Assembly (NCBI GenBank): GCA_947626445.1
Contig: CANQSC010000009.1
Span: forward strand, 1 to 24,873
DNA length: 24,873 nucleotides
Source: an uncultured Bacilli bacterium
GTDB lineage: Bacteria > Bacillota_I > Bacilli_A > RF39 > UBA660
Direction: 5' to 3'
Position numbers and translations under genes: made by a program
In this document: in pieces, positions 14,346 to 21,702 of the stretch
How the letters are laid out: every line of letters begins with the position of its first letter
Position numbering within the stretch: position 1 is the stretch's first letter
Notes under the pieces: generated by a model
Databases searched by the model: none
What the model saw: only the letters and a program-made list of their open reading frames with translations
Told to the model about the DNA's origin: nothing

Positions 14346-16103
14346 ATGATAAATATTAAAGAAGATAAAGAATTAAATATCCTTAATCATAGTTGTGCAC
14401 ATCTAATGGCTCAAGCTGTAAAACATTTATATCCTGAATCTTTATTTTGGGTAGGGCCTGTTATTGATGAAGGTTTTTATTATGATATGGATTTAGGTGG
14501 TAAAACTTTAACTAATGAAGATTTAGATCGTATTAGTAAAGAAATGAAAAAAATAGCTAAAGATGGTAAAAGAATTGTTCGTCATGAATTAAGTAAAGAA
14601 GAAGCTTTAGAAATGTTTAAAAATGATCCTTATAAAATTGATTTAATTAATGAGATGGATGATGATGAAGTAATATCTTGTTATACCCAAGGCGATTTTA
14701 CTGACCTTTGTCGTGGACCTCATGTTGAATCAGTTAAAGAATTGAAACATTTTAAATTATTAAAATTTTCTGGTTCTTATTATAAAGGTGATGCTAAAAA
14801 TAAACCTTTACAAAGAATATATGGTGTTTGTTTTAAAACAGAAGAGGATTTAGAAAATCATTTAAAAGAATTAGAAGAAGCAAAAGAAAGAGATCATCGT
14901 AAATTAGGTAAAGATTTAGGAATATTTGTTACTAATGATTTAGTTGGTAAAGGACTTCCTATGTACTTACCAAATGGCTATATTATTTGGGAAGAATTAG
15001 AAAATTACATTAAAGGTAAAGAAAAGAAATTAAACTATCAACATGTTTTAACCCCACCATTAGGTAATGTAATGTTATATAAAACTTCAGGCCATTGGGA
15101 TCATTATCAAGAAAATATGTTTCCTAAGATGGAAGTAGATGGGGAAGAATTTGTTTTAAGACCAATGAATTGTCCTCATCATATGATGATTTATGCTAAT
15201 GAAATGCACTCTTATAAAGACTTGCCAATTAGAATTGGGGAAATAGCAAGAGATTGCCGTTTTGAAGCTAGTGGAGCTTTAAAAGGAATTGAAAGAGCTC
15301 GTACTTTTTGTCAAAATGATGCTCATTTATTTGTTACTAAAGAACAAATTGGTAGTGAAATTAAAAATGTTGTTGATTTAATTATGGAAGTATATGAAGA
15401 ATTAAATATTAAAAACTTTCATTTTGAATTATCTCTAAGAGACCCAGCAGATAAAGTCAAATATTATCCTGATGATGAAATGTGGGAAAATGCTGAAGAC
15501 ACTTTAAGAAAAGTATTAAATGAATATCATATTAAATATGTTGAAAAAATCGGAGAAGCAGCCTTTTATGGACCAAAATTAGATGTTCAAGTAAAACCTG
15601 CTGTTGGGCCCGAATATACCTTATCAACTTGTCAACTTGATTTTTGCTTACCAATGAAATTTAATTTAACTTATGTTGATAAAGATGGTGAGAAAAAAAC
15701 ACCTGTTGTTATTCACCGCGCTATTCTAGGGTCTTTAGACCGCTTTATCGCTTATATACTTGAAGAATATAAAGGTGCTTTACCTCTATGGTTAAGTCCT
15801 ATAGAAATTAATATTATTCCCGTTAATAATGAATATCATTTAGAATATGCTAAAAAAATATATGAATTATTAAAAAAGGAAAATATCAGAGTAACTTTAG
15901 ATGAACGTAATGAAAAACTAAGTTATAAAATGCGCGAATCAGTTATTAAAAAAATTCCTTATACTTTAGTTTTAGGTGGTAAAGAACTTGAAAGTAATAG
16001 TATTAGTTATCGTAAATATAAAAGTGAAGAAACCATTAATATAAGTACTGAAGAATTTATTACTAAAATTAAAGAAGAAATTAAAAATAAAAGTTTTGAA
16101 TAA
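14346..16103 (+). CDS. thrS: Threonyl-tRNA synthetase lacking the TGS domain
   Basis: This class II synthetase charges tRNA-Thr. ATG 14346 follows GGTGA and gives 585 residues. The usual N-terminal TGS domain is missing: the protein opens directly into the editing domain with HSCAHLMAQA (His15, His19) and CRGPHV (Cys122, His126). The catalytic core has zinc ligands Cys276 (MNCPHH) and His457 (VIHRAILGS), the motif 2 region RDCRFEASGALKGIERAR, motif 3 LGSLDRFIAYILEEY, and the C-terminal anticodon-binding domain (PIEINIIPVNNEYHLEYA). No T-box precedes it, unlike serS downstream. TGS-less forms are known in reduced-genome Mollicutes. Confidence 0.97.
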   Translation: MINIKEDKELNILNHSCAHLMAQAVKHLYPESLFWVGPVIDEGFYYDMDLGGKTLTNEDLDRISKEMKKIAKDGKRIVRHELSKEEALEMFKNDPYKIDLINEMDDDEVISCYTQGDFTDLCRGPHVESVKELKHFKLLKFSGSYYKGDAKNKPLQRIYGVCFKTEEDLENHLKELEEAKERDHRKLGKDLGIFVTNDLVGKGLPMYLPNGYIIWEELENYIKGKEKKLNYQHVLTPPLGNVMLYKTSGHWDHYQENMFPKMEVDGEEFVLRPMNCPHHMMIYANEMHSYKDLPIRIGEIARDCRFEASGALKGIERARTFCQNDAHLFVTKEQIGSEIKNVVDLIMEVYEELNIKNFHFELSLRDPADKVKYYPDDEMWENAEDTLRKVLNEYHIKYVEKIGEAAFYGPKLDVQVKPAVGPEYTLSTCQLDFCLPMKFNLTYVDKDGEKKTPVVIHRAILGSLDRFIAYILEEYKGALPLWLSPIEINIIPVNNEYHLEYAKKIYELLKKENIRVTLDERNEKLSYKMRESVIKKIPYTLVLGGKELESNSISYRKYKSEETINISTEEFITKIKEEIKNKSFE

Positions 16104-16117
16104 TATTAAATATTTGT

Positions 16118-16123
16118 TATAAT
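16118..16123 (+). promoter_or_regulatory. Extended -10 promoter for the T-box transcript
   Basis: TATAAT is preceded by TGT (extended -10). It lies 15 bases after the thrS stop, just before the T-box leader. No clear -35. Confidence 0.6.
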
Positions 16124-16132
16124 AAGTCTATA

Positions 16133-16331
16133 AATCAATTATAAAAGACATGATAAAATTTGATTCTTTATTAGAGAGCTTATGGTTGGTGAAAATAAGT
16201 AAGATAAAATTTTATTTCTCCTTTTTAGAGGATTTAAAAAATCACGGGTTTTTCCGTTATCAAAAAATTAAGTTAAATAAAGGATGGCACCGTCTATAAT
16301 TGACTCCTATAGATTGGACCATTCTTTTTAT
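16133..16331 (+). ncRNA. T-box riboswitch leader for DUF1653-serS
   Basis: T-box leaders sense uncharged tRNA and switch between antiterminator and terminator. The conserved features appear in order. Stem I has AGAGAGC at 16173-16179 and an apical hairpin CTTAT/ATAAG (16179-16183 and 16195-16199). A stem III hairpin ACGG/CCGT follows near 16244-16258. The T-box core AGGATGGCACCG begins at 16281 and ends in a terminator. TCTATA/TATAGA and AGGATGG/CCATTCT fold as one long helix, with TTTTT after it. Candidate specifier codons TCT or TCC (Ser) lie at 16218-16222, but I could not fix the specifier loop. The presence of serS downstream supports serine. Confidence 0.88.
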
Positions 16332-16345
16332 TTATAAGGAGGACT

Positions 16346-16600
16346 ATGAGAAAAGAAAACATTATTGTTGGTAGTCTTTGGCAACATTATAAAGGTAAAA
16401 TAGTTGAAGTTTTAATGCTTGCTAAAGATAGTGAAGATTTAGAATTTGTTGTTATTTATAAACATGATGGAGATATATGGTCAAGAAAAATTAGTAGTTT
16501 CTTATCAGATGAAGATGTTAGTAAAAGAAAAGATAATGTTACGGGTCAAAAATATCGATTTGAAATAATAGAAAGGAATGATAAAAATGATAAGTATTGA
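16346..16600 (+). CDS. DUF1653-type small protein in the serS operon
   Basis: The 84-residue protein resembles DUF1653 domain proteins: VGSLWQHYKGKIVEVLMLAK, then LEFVVIYKHDGDIWSRKISSFL, matching the HYKG, VVYR and W-R-P-L-F pattern of that family. Function unknown. The start follows AAGGAGG, a strong site only a few bases after the T-box terminator. It is therefore the first gene controlled by the riboswitch. Its stop lies 14 bases inside the serS coding region, which implies coupled translation. Confidence 0.8.
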   Translation: MRKENIIVGSLWQHYKGKIVEVLMLAKDSEDLEFVVIYKHDGDIWSRKISSFLSDEDVSKRKDNVTGQKYRFEIIERNDKNDKY

Positions 16601-17873
16601 TTTAATAAGAAATAATAAAGATTTAGTAAAGGAAAATATTAAGAAGAAATTTCAAGATGAAAAATTAGTTTTAGTTGATGAGGTTTATGAACTTGATAAA
16701 GAATATCGGGAAACTAAAATGAAAGCTGATGAAGAGCGTAGTAGAGTTAATTCTTTAAGTAAAGAAATTGGTAATTTAATGGCTAATAAAAAAATAGAGG
16801 AAGCAAATAAAATTAAAGAAGAAGTAGCAAGTATTAAAGCAAGTATTCCCGAGTTAGAAGAAAAAGAAGGAAGTTTAGAAGCTGAGATCAATAAAAGAAT
16901 GATGGTTATTCCAAATATCATAGCCAGTGATGTTCCAATTGGTAAAGATGATAGTGAAAATGTAGAAGAGATGCGTTTTGGTGATCCAATCGTACCTCCT
17001 TATGAAATACCTTATCATGCTGATATTATGGCTAGTTTTAATGGTTTAGATAAGGATGCTGCTGGAAGAGTTAGTGGTAATGGTTTTTATTATTTAATGG
17101 GTGATATTGCAAGACTTCATTCAGCTGTTTTAGCGTATGCTCGTGATTTTATGATCAATAAAGGTTTTACATATTGTATTCCTCCCTTTATGATTCATGG
17201 TGATGCAGTAAGGGGAGTAATGAGTTTTACTGAACAAGAAAATATGATGTATAAGATTGAAAATCAAGATTTATATTTAATTGGAACTAGTGAACATTCA
17301 ATGATTGCTAAATTTAAAGACCAAATCTTAAAAGAAAGTGATTTACCAATTAGGATGACTTCTTATTCACCATGTTTTAGAAAAGAAGTTGGAGCTCATG
17401 GTATTGAAGAGCGAGGAGTATACCGTATTCACCAATTTGAAAAACAAGAAATGATTGTGTTGTGTAAAAAAGAAGATTCTGATGAATGGTACAATAAAAT
17501 GTGGAATTATTCTGTGGAATTATTTAGAAGTTTAAATATTCCCGTTCGTAAGTTAGTTTGTTGTTCTGGGGATTTAGCTGATTTAAAATATCGTTCTTGT
17601 GATATTGAAGCTTGGAGCCCAAGACAAAAAGCTTATTTTGAAGTTTGTTCTTGTTCTAATTTAACTGATGCTCAAGCAAGACGTCTTAAAATACGTTATA
17701 AAAAGGAAAACGGTGAAAAAGAATTTGTTCATACTTTAAATAATACAGTTATTGCACCTCCTAGAATGTTAATTGCCTTTTTAGAAAATAATTTACAAGA
17801 AGATGGAAGTGTTATAATTCCTGAAGTATTGCAATCATATATGGGTGGAAAGACTAAAATTACTAAAAATTAA
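16587..17873 (+). CDS. serS: Seryl-tRNA synthetase
   Basis: SerRS charges tRNA-Ser. I chose ATG 16587, 9 bases after GGA, over the in-frame ATG three codons earlier; the product is 428 residues. The N-terminal coiled-coil arm spans roughly residues 30-105 (KEIGNLMANKKIEEANKIKE). The class II core has TSEHSM near 234, motif 2 in PCFRKEVGAHGIEERGVYR and the serine-pocket HQFEKQEM, and motif 3 in VIAPPRMLIAFLENN. It overlaps the DUF1653 gene by 14 bases and lies behind the T-box leader, consistent with induction when tRNA-Ser is uncharged. Confidence 0.97.
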   Translation: MISIDLIRNNKDLVKENIKKKFQDEKLVLVDEVYELDKEYRETKMKADEERSRVNSLSKEIGNLMANKKIEEANKIKEEVASIKASIPELEEKEGSLEAEINKRMMVIPNIIASDVPIGKDDSENVEEMRFGDPIVPPYEIPYHADIMASFNGLDKDAAGRVSGNGFYYLMGDIARLHSAVLAYARDFMINKGFTYCIPPFMIHGDAVRGVMSFTEQENMMYKIENQDLYLIGTSEHSMIAKFKDQILKESDLPIRMTSYSPCFRKEVGAHGIEERGVYRIHQFEKQEMIVLCKKEDSDEWYNKMWNYSVELFRSLNIPVRKLVCCSGDLADLKYRSCDIEAWSPRQKAYFEVCSCSNLTDAQARRLKIRYKKENGEKEFVHTLNNTVIAPPRMLIAFLENNLQEDGSVIIPEVLQSYMGGKTKITKN

Positions 17874-17926
17874 ATGAAAAAATTGTGAAAACATAAAAAT
17901 AAAGTTTATTATTAAAAAAAATATGG

Positions 17927-17932
17927 TATAAT
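17927..17932 (+). promoter_or_regulatory. Extended -10 promoter for the lipoprotein gene
   Basis: TATAAT preceded by TGG lies 30 bases before the ATG at 17962. The -35 region is weak. No terminator hairpin was seen after serS. Confidence 0.55.
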
Positions 17933-17961
17933 ACTTTTATAAAAATAGAAAGAAGGAAATT

Positions 17962-18756
17962 ATGAAAAAAAACATTAAATTTTTAATGATTATACTAATA
18001 TGTTGCTTATTATTTACAGGTTGTGGAGAAAAGAAAATTGAAGGAGTAGACGATAAAATTGTCTTAAAAGCTCCAGATAATGTTAAAGTTGAAACATTTT
18101 ATAGTGTTGATAATTCAAATATTATATTAAAGCTTACTAATGAAGGATCAAAAGATATAAGCGACTTAGATATTGTGGCAACTTATCCTACTTCTGAAAA
18201 TGATTTAATAACAGATGATGAGATATTTTTAAAAAATTTTAAGGCTAATAGCACGACATATGCTTCATTAATGTTACCAATTGATGAAAATTTTAATTCA
18301 TACATACCTAATAAAATCAATTTGGATATTTTGACAGAAAGCGAAAATCTAGAAGGAATTGCTGATACATCCCAAATGGTTGATTTGGTTAAAGCTGATT
18401 ACACTATCGATGATAATACTATTGATTTTAATCTTACTAATGCAACTGGTAAAACATTAGGATCAGTTAGTAGTATAATAATATACTTTAAAGATGGTAA
18501 ACCTATTGCAGCAGATTATATTGATGCTTTAGATGTAGAAGAAACTTTTGAACTTGAAAGAGATGTTTTATACACTGGTGAAGGAGATAATATTGATTAT
18601 ATCGATTATGATAATATCGAAATTCATATAACAAGTATTACAGATGATTATGATGAAACTGAAGACTTTGATGATTCTAATGAGTATGATGATAATGAGA
18701 ATGAAATAATTGATGATGAGTCAATTGACGAAGACGACGATATGAGTTGGGATTAA
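17962..18756 (+). CDS. Lipoprotein with acidic C-terminal tail
   Basis: The 264-residue product has a type II signal peptide: MKKNIK, a hydrophobic stretch, and the lipobox LFTGC with Cys21 as the lipidation site. Two similar beta-rich segments follow. One contains NIILKLTNEGSKDISDLDIV (about 52-71). The other contains IDFNLTNATGKTLGSVSSII, followed by FKDGKPIAADY. Both resemble the FxLYD-type domains of Gram-positive lipoproteins. The last ~45 residues are almost entirely Asp and Glu (for example DESIDEDDDMSWD), which could bind cations or stay disordered. GAAAGAAGG precedes the ATG. The gene is monocistronic, with its own promoter and terminator. Function unknown. Confidence 0.85.
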   Translation: MKKNIKFLMIILICCLLFTGCGEKKIEGVDDKIVLKAPDNVKVETFYSVDNSNIILKLTNEGSKDISDLDIVATYPTSENDLITDDEIFLKNFKANSTTYASLMLPIDENFNSYIPNKINLDILTESENLEGIADTSQMVDLVKADYTIDDNTIDFNLTNATGKTLGSVSSIIIYFKDGKPIAADYIDALDVEETFELERDVLYTGEGDNIDYIDYDNIEIHITSITDDYDETEDFDDSNEYDDNENEIIDDESIDEDDDMSWD

Positions 18757-18761
18757 TAATA

Positions 18762-18791
18762 AAGAGTTAATTTGATATTAGCTCTTTTTTT
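18762..18791 (+). terminator. Terminator after the lipoprotein gene
   Basis: AAGAGTTAAT (18762-18771) pairs with ATTAGCTCTT (18777-18786), with one G-U pair and a TTGAT loop, followed by a run of T. Confidence 0.85.
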
Positions 18792-18795
18792 ATGA

Positions 18796-18801
18796 TATAA
18801 T
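18796..18801 (+). promoter_or_regulatory. Extended -10 promoter of miaB
   Basis: TATAAT preceded by TGA sits 24 bases ahead of the miaB start, immediately after the upstream terminator. The leader is therefore very short. Confidence 0.6.
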
Positions 18802-18825
18802 ACGTCTTGATTGGGGATGATTTAA

Positions 18826-20226
18826 ATGAATTTACCAGATTTAAAAAAAGCTAAAATTAGAAGTAATAAGCCAAGTGAATATAAAATAGCTAATGATGTT
18901 AAAAATAATAGTTTTAAAGGTCAAAAATTTTATTTAAAAACTTATGGTTGTCAAATGAATGTGCATGACTCAGAACAAATAAGAGCCATTTTAGAAAATT
19001 TAGGTTTAGAAGAAACTGAAGTGATGGAAGAGGCTTTAGTAATTGTTTTAAACACATGTGCAATTAGAGAAAATGCTCATGATAAAGTATTTGGTTATTT
19101 AGGAAGAATTAAACACTTAAAAAAAGAACATCCGGAAATTATTGTTGCTTTAGGAGGATGTATGAGTCAAGAAGAAAGTGTTGTAGAAGAAATATTAAAA
19201 AGACATCCTTATATCAATATTGTTTTTGGTACTCATAATATATATGAACTAGGTAATTTAATTTTAAATAATCATAATAAACAAGATATTGAAGTTTATA
19301 GTGAAGAAGGCTGTGTTTATGAAGAAGTAAACTATCATCGTGATTCTAAAATAACAGCTTGGGTTAATATTATGTATGGTTGTGATAAATTTTGTACTTA
19401 TTGTATTGTTCCTTATACAAGAGGTAAAGAACGTAGCCGTAAAATGGAAGAAATTATTAAAGAAGTTAAATTATTAAAAGAAGAAGGCTATCAAGAAGTT
19501 ACTTTATTAGGCCAAAATGTTAATGCTTATAGTAATGATTTAAATTTAGGTTATTCTTTTGCAACCCTTTTAGAAAATGTCGCTAAAACTGGTATTCCTA
19601 GAATTAGATTTGTAACTTCGCATCCTTGGAATTTTACTTCTGAGATGATTGATATTATTAGTAAATATGATAATATTATGCCTTATATTCATTTACCTCT
19701 TCAAAGTGGAAGTGACCGAATATTAAAATTAATGGGTAGAAGATATACCAAAGATGAATATTTAGATTTAGTAAATAAATTAAAAAATAAAATCAAAGAT
19801 GTTACAATTACAACGGATATAATAGTTGGCTTTCCCAATGAAAGTGAACAAGATTTTCTAGATACTTTAGATGTTGTTAATAAAGTAAAATATGATGGAG
19901 CATATACTTTTATTTATAGTCCAAGAGAAGGAACCCCAGCAAGCAAAATGAAAGATAATGTTACTTTAGAAGAAAAAGAAAAACGTTTACAACGTTTAAA
20001 TGAAAAGATAAATCAGTATTCTAAAGAAAGTAATGAAAAATTAGTTGGTAAAGAAGAAGAAGTTTTAATTTTAGGAATTAGTGAAAAAGATAGTAATAAA
20101 GTATATGGTTATACTAGGGGAATGAAATTAGTAAATGTTTTAGCTCCTAAAGATGTCATAGGAAAAATTGTTGATGTAAAGATTACTGATGCCAAAAGCT
20201 TTAGCCTTGATGGAGAATTAAATTAA
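18826..20226 (+). CDS. miaB: tRNA-2-methylthio-N6-dimethylallyladenosine synthase MiaB
   Basis: MiaB is a radical-SAM methylthiotransferase that adds the 2-methylthio group to i6A37 of tRNAs reading U-starting codons. The 466-residue protein has an N-terminal extension of about 35 residues. The UPF0004 domain follows, with cluster cysteines Cys42 (TYGCQMN), Cys78 (NTCAIRE) and Cys112 (GGCMSQE). The radical-SAM triad is Cys186, Cys190 and Cys193 in YGCDKFCTYCIVPYTRG. HLPLQSGSDRILKLMGRRY and TDIIVGFPNE are also typical. A C-terminal TRAM domain starts near residue 400. This matches MiaB rather than MtaB or RimO. The start follows GGGGATGA. Confidence 0.96.
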   Translation: MNLPDLKKAKIRSNKPSEYKIANDVKNNSFKGQKFYLKTYGCQMNVHDSEQIRAILENLGLEETEVMEEALVIVLNTCAIRENAHDKVFGYLGRIKHLKKEHPEIIVALGGCMSQEESVVEEILKRHPYINIVFGTHNIYELGNLILNNHNKQDIEVYSEEGCVYEEVNYHRDSKITAWVNIMYGCDKFCTYCIVPYTRGKERSRKMEEIIKEVKLLKEEGYQEVTLLGQNVNAYSNDLNLGYSFATLLENVAKTGIPRIRFVTSHPWNFTSEMIDIISKYDNIMPYIHLPLQSGSDRILKLMGRRYTKDEYLDLVNKLKNKIKDVTITTDIIVGFPNESEQDFLDTLDVVNKVKYDGAYTFIYSPREGTPASKMKDNVTLEEKEKRLQRLNEKINQYSKESNEKLVGKEEEVLILGISEKDSNKVYGYTRGMKLVNVLAPKDVIGKIVDVKITDAKSFSLDGELN

Positions 20227-20227
20227 A

Positions 20228-20247
20228 AAAAGACCTTTTGGTCTTTT
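20228..20247. terminator. Bidirectional terminator between miaB and prsA-like gene
   Basis: AAAAGACC (20228-20235), loop TTTT, GGTCTTTT (20240-20247) forms an 8-base stem with T runs on both strands. It serves the convergent genes on either side, and the foldase stop codon overlaps its edge. Confidence 0.9.
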
Positions 20248-21262
20248 ATTCTGCTGTTGATTCTTGAGTACTTTGTCTAGCTGAAGCTATAGCATTAGCA
20301 ATATAATTAGAATATTTTTCTTTTAAATCAGAATCTTGAATTTCCATGCCATATTTCTTTCTTAATTCTTCCATTGCTGTAACATTTAAAGTAGCATCAT
20401 TATCAAGTTTTTCTTGTCCTAACTTTTCTAAAATTTCTTCTTTAGCATCTTCTAAAGATTTCTTTTCAGCCGTACTTTCTTTATAAATTACATGATAACC
20501 TAATTCGGTAGTAATTAATTCAGTAGAATACTTTCCATCTTCTAAATTTCTAGCAGCTTTAAGCAATTCATCATAACTACTTGATAAAGTATCCGTATTA
20601 ATAGCCCCTAAACTTCCACCATTATCTTTAGTGGCTTCATCTTCTGAATATTCTTTAGCAAGTTCTTTAAAAGTATCAAGTTTATTTTCAGCTTTATTTA
20701 ATTTATCAATTATTTCATTAATTTTATTTTTCGCATCAGTTTCTAATTTTTCTTTATCTTCACTAGAAGTATCATCAGTAACATTAGTCTTAATTAAGAT
20801 ATGGTCTACAGTAACATCTCCATAAATATTTTTATCATAATAAGCTTGAATTTCTTTGTCAGATACTTTAGATTTAGCATAATTTAAAATAGCTTTTTGT
20901 TGTAAATTATTAATATAAAGATAATTAGTATAATTATCTAAAGAACCAAAATAAGAATTAATTTGGTCTTCACCATAAGTATCTTTCATTGATTTAACGT
21001 TATTTTTAGCATTTTCCATTTCTGTTTCAATATCATCTGGCAATTCTTTTTCTAAAATTTGTTTATCCATTAATTGAAGCATTGCATCTAAAGCATATTG
21101 TTCTTTCATTTTATTATATAAATCATTAGCTGAAAGACTAATACTTTCATCATTAAAAGTAGCAATAGCTTGACTACCATCTGATAGAGTAGGTATTTCT
21201 TTACTACATCCACATAATAATAAGGCACTTAAACCTATAATAACAATTTTTTTCTTATTCAT
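20246..21262 (-). CDS. prsA: PrsA-like peptidyl-prolyl isomerase lipoprotein
   Basis: Membrane-anchored foldase that helps secreted proteins fold outside the membrane. ATG 21262 is chosen because it follows GAAAGGA and directly starts the signal peptide; a longer frame from 21289 would prefix nine residues. The 338-residue product has KKKIVIIGLSALLLCGC, with lipidated Cys19. A SurA-like N-terminal helical region follows, then a parvulin (rotamase) domain at roughly 150-260: VTVDHILIK, FKELAKEYSED, NGGSLGAI and GYHVIYKE. The C-terminal helical extension is typical of PrsA. Whether the isomerase is active cannot be judged by eye. Confidence 0.93.
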   Translation of the reverse strand: MNKKKIVIIGLSALLLCGCSKEIPTLSDGSQAIATFNDESISLSANDLYNKMKEQYALDAMLQLMDKQILEKELPDDIETEMENAKNNVKSMKDTYGEDQINSYFGSLDNYTNYLYINNLQQKAILNYAKSKVSDKEIQAYYDKNIYGDVTVDHILIKTNVTDDTSSEDKEKLETDAKNKINEIIDKLNKAENKLDTFKELAKEYSEDEATKDNGGSLGAINTDTLSSSYDELLKAARNLEDGKYSTELITTELGYHVIYKESTAEKKSLEDAKEEILEKLGQEKLDNDATLNVTAMEELRKKYGMEIQDSDLKEKYSNYIANAIASARQSTQESTAE

Positions 21263-21293
21263 TGATATCCTTCTTTCTTTAAAAACCATTGTT

Positions 21294-21299
21294 ATTATA
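21294..21299 (-). promoter_or_regulatory. Extended -10 promoter of the prsA-like gene
   Basis: On the minus strand TATAAT is preceded by TGA, about 30 bases before the ATG. No good -35 was seen. Confidence 0.6.
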
Positions 21300-21408
21300 T
21301 CACGTCTAATACTATTTAGTAAATGAAAATAACTTTTTTAAAAAGACGAACCAATGAAAAAATTTGCCATACAATATAAATGAAAAGACAAATAAAGGAG
21401 GGAGTATC

Positions 21409-21498
21409 ATGTACAACTGTGAAAGTAATGGACTTGGACCAGCAATAATACTAGTATTATTTATCTTATTAGTGTTAATTGTTGGAGCATTCATTTAG
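21409..21498 (+). CDS. Tiny transmembrane peptide, YjcZ-like (29 aa)
   Basis: GGAGGGAG lies at 21398-21404 ahead of ATG 21409. The peptide opens MYNCESNGLG and ends in a single hydrophobic helix, PAIILVLFILLVLIVGAFI. The VLFILLVLIVG core resembles the YjcZ/tiny-TM family of Bacillota, in which a short polar Gly-rich head is followed by a FALIVVLFILLIIVG-type segment. The role is unknown; in Bacillus such peptides are associated with sporulation. The next gene starts 22 bases downstream and encodes a relative. Confidence 0.8.
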   Translation: MYNCESNGLGPAIILVLFILLVLIVGAFI

Positions 21499-21520
21499 TC
21501 TTTAATGAAGGAGGTGCCTT

Positions 21521-21643
21521 ATGAGTTGTTGCAAACAAGGACAAAATTCTGGATGTGGATGTAATAATAACAACATTAGTGCATTCATTATTTTAGTTCT
21601 ATTTATATTACTTGCAATTATTCTTGGTGGCTTAATTTTCTAA
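21521..21643 (+). CDS. Tiny transmembrane peptide, YjcZ-like (40 aa, Cys-rich head)
   Basis: GAAGGAGGTG precedes ATG 21521, an almost ideal ribosome site. The 40-residue product has a polar head rich in Cys, Gly and Asn (MSCCKQGQNSGCGCNNNN; Cys3, Cys4, Cys12, Cys14) and a single membrane helix, AFIILVLFILLAIILGG. This helix is clearly related to the one encoded just upstream, suggesting tandem duplication. The four cysteines are unusual for the family and could bind metal or cross-link. A terminator follows directly, so the pair forms a two-gene operon. Confidence 0.8.
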   Translation: MSCCKQGQNSGCGCNNNNISAFIILVLFILLAIILGGLIF

Positions 21644-21649
21644 TATAAG

Positions 21650-21669
21650 GAAGGGTATACCTTCTTTTT
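21650..21669 (+). terminator. Terminator after the tiny membrane peptides
   Basis: GAAGG (21650-21654) pairs with CCTTC (21660-21664) around GTATA, followed by TTTTT. Confidence 0.65.
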
Positions 21670-21680
21670 AATTGCCATAA

Positions 21681-21702
21681 GAAAAAGTTCCTAATGAACT
21701 TT
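21681..21702 (-). terminator. Terminator of the 21701 minus-strand gene
   Basis: On the minus strand AAAGTTC (21702-21696), loop ATTAG, GAACTTT (21690-21684) is followed by further T. The gene's stop codon overlaps the stem. Confidence 0.75.
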
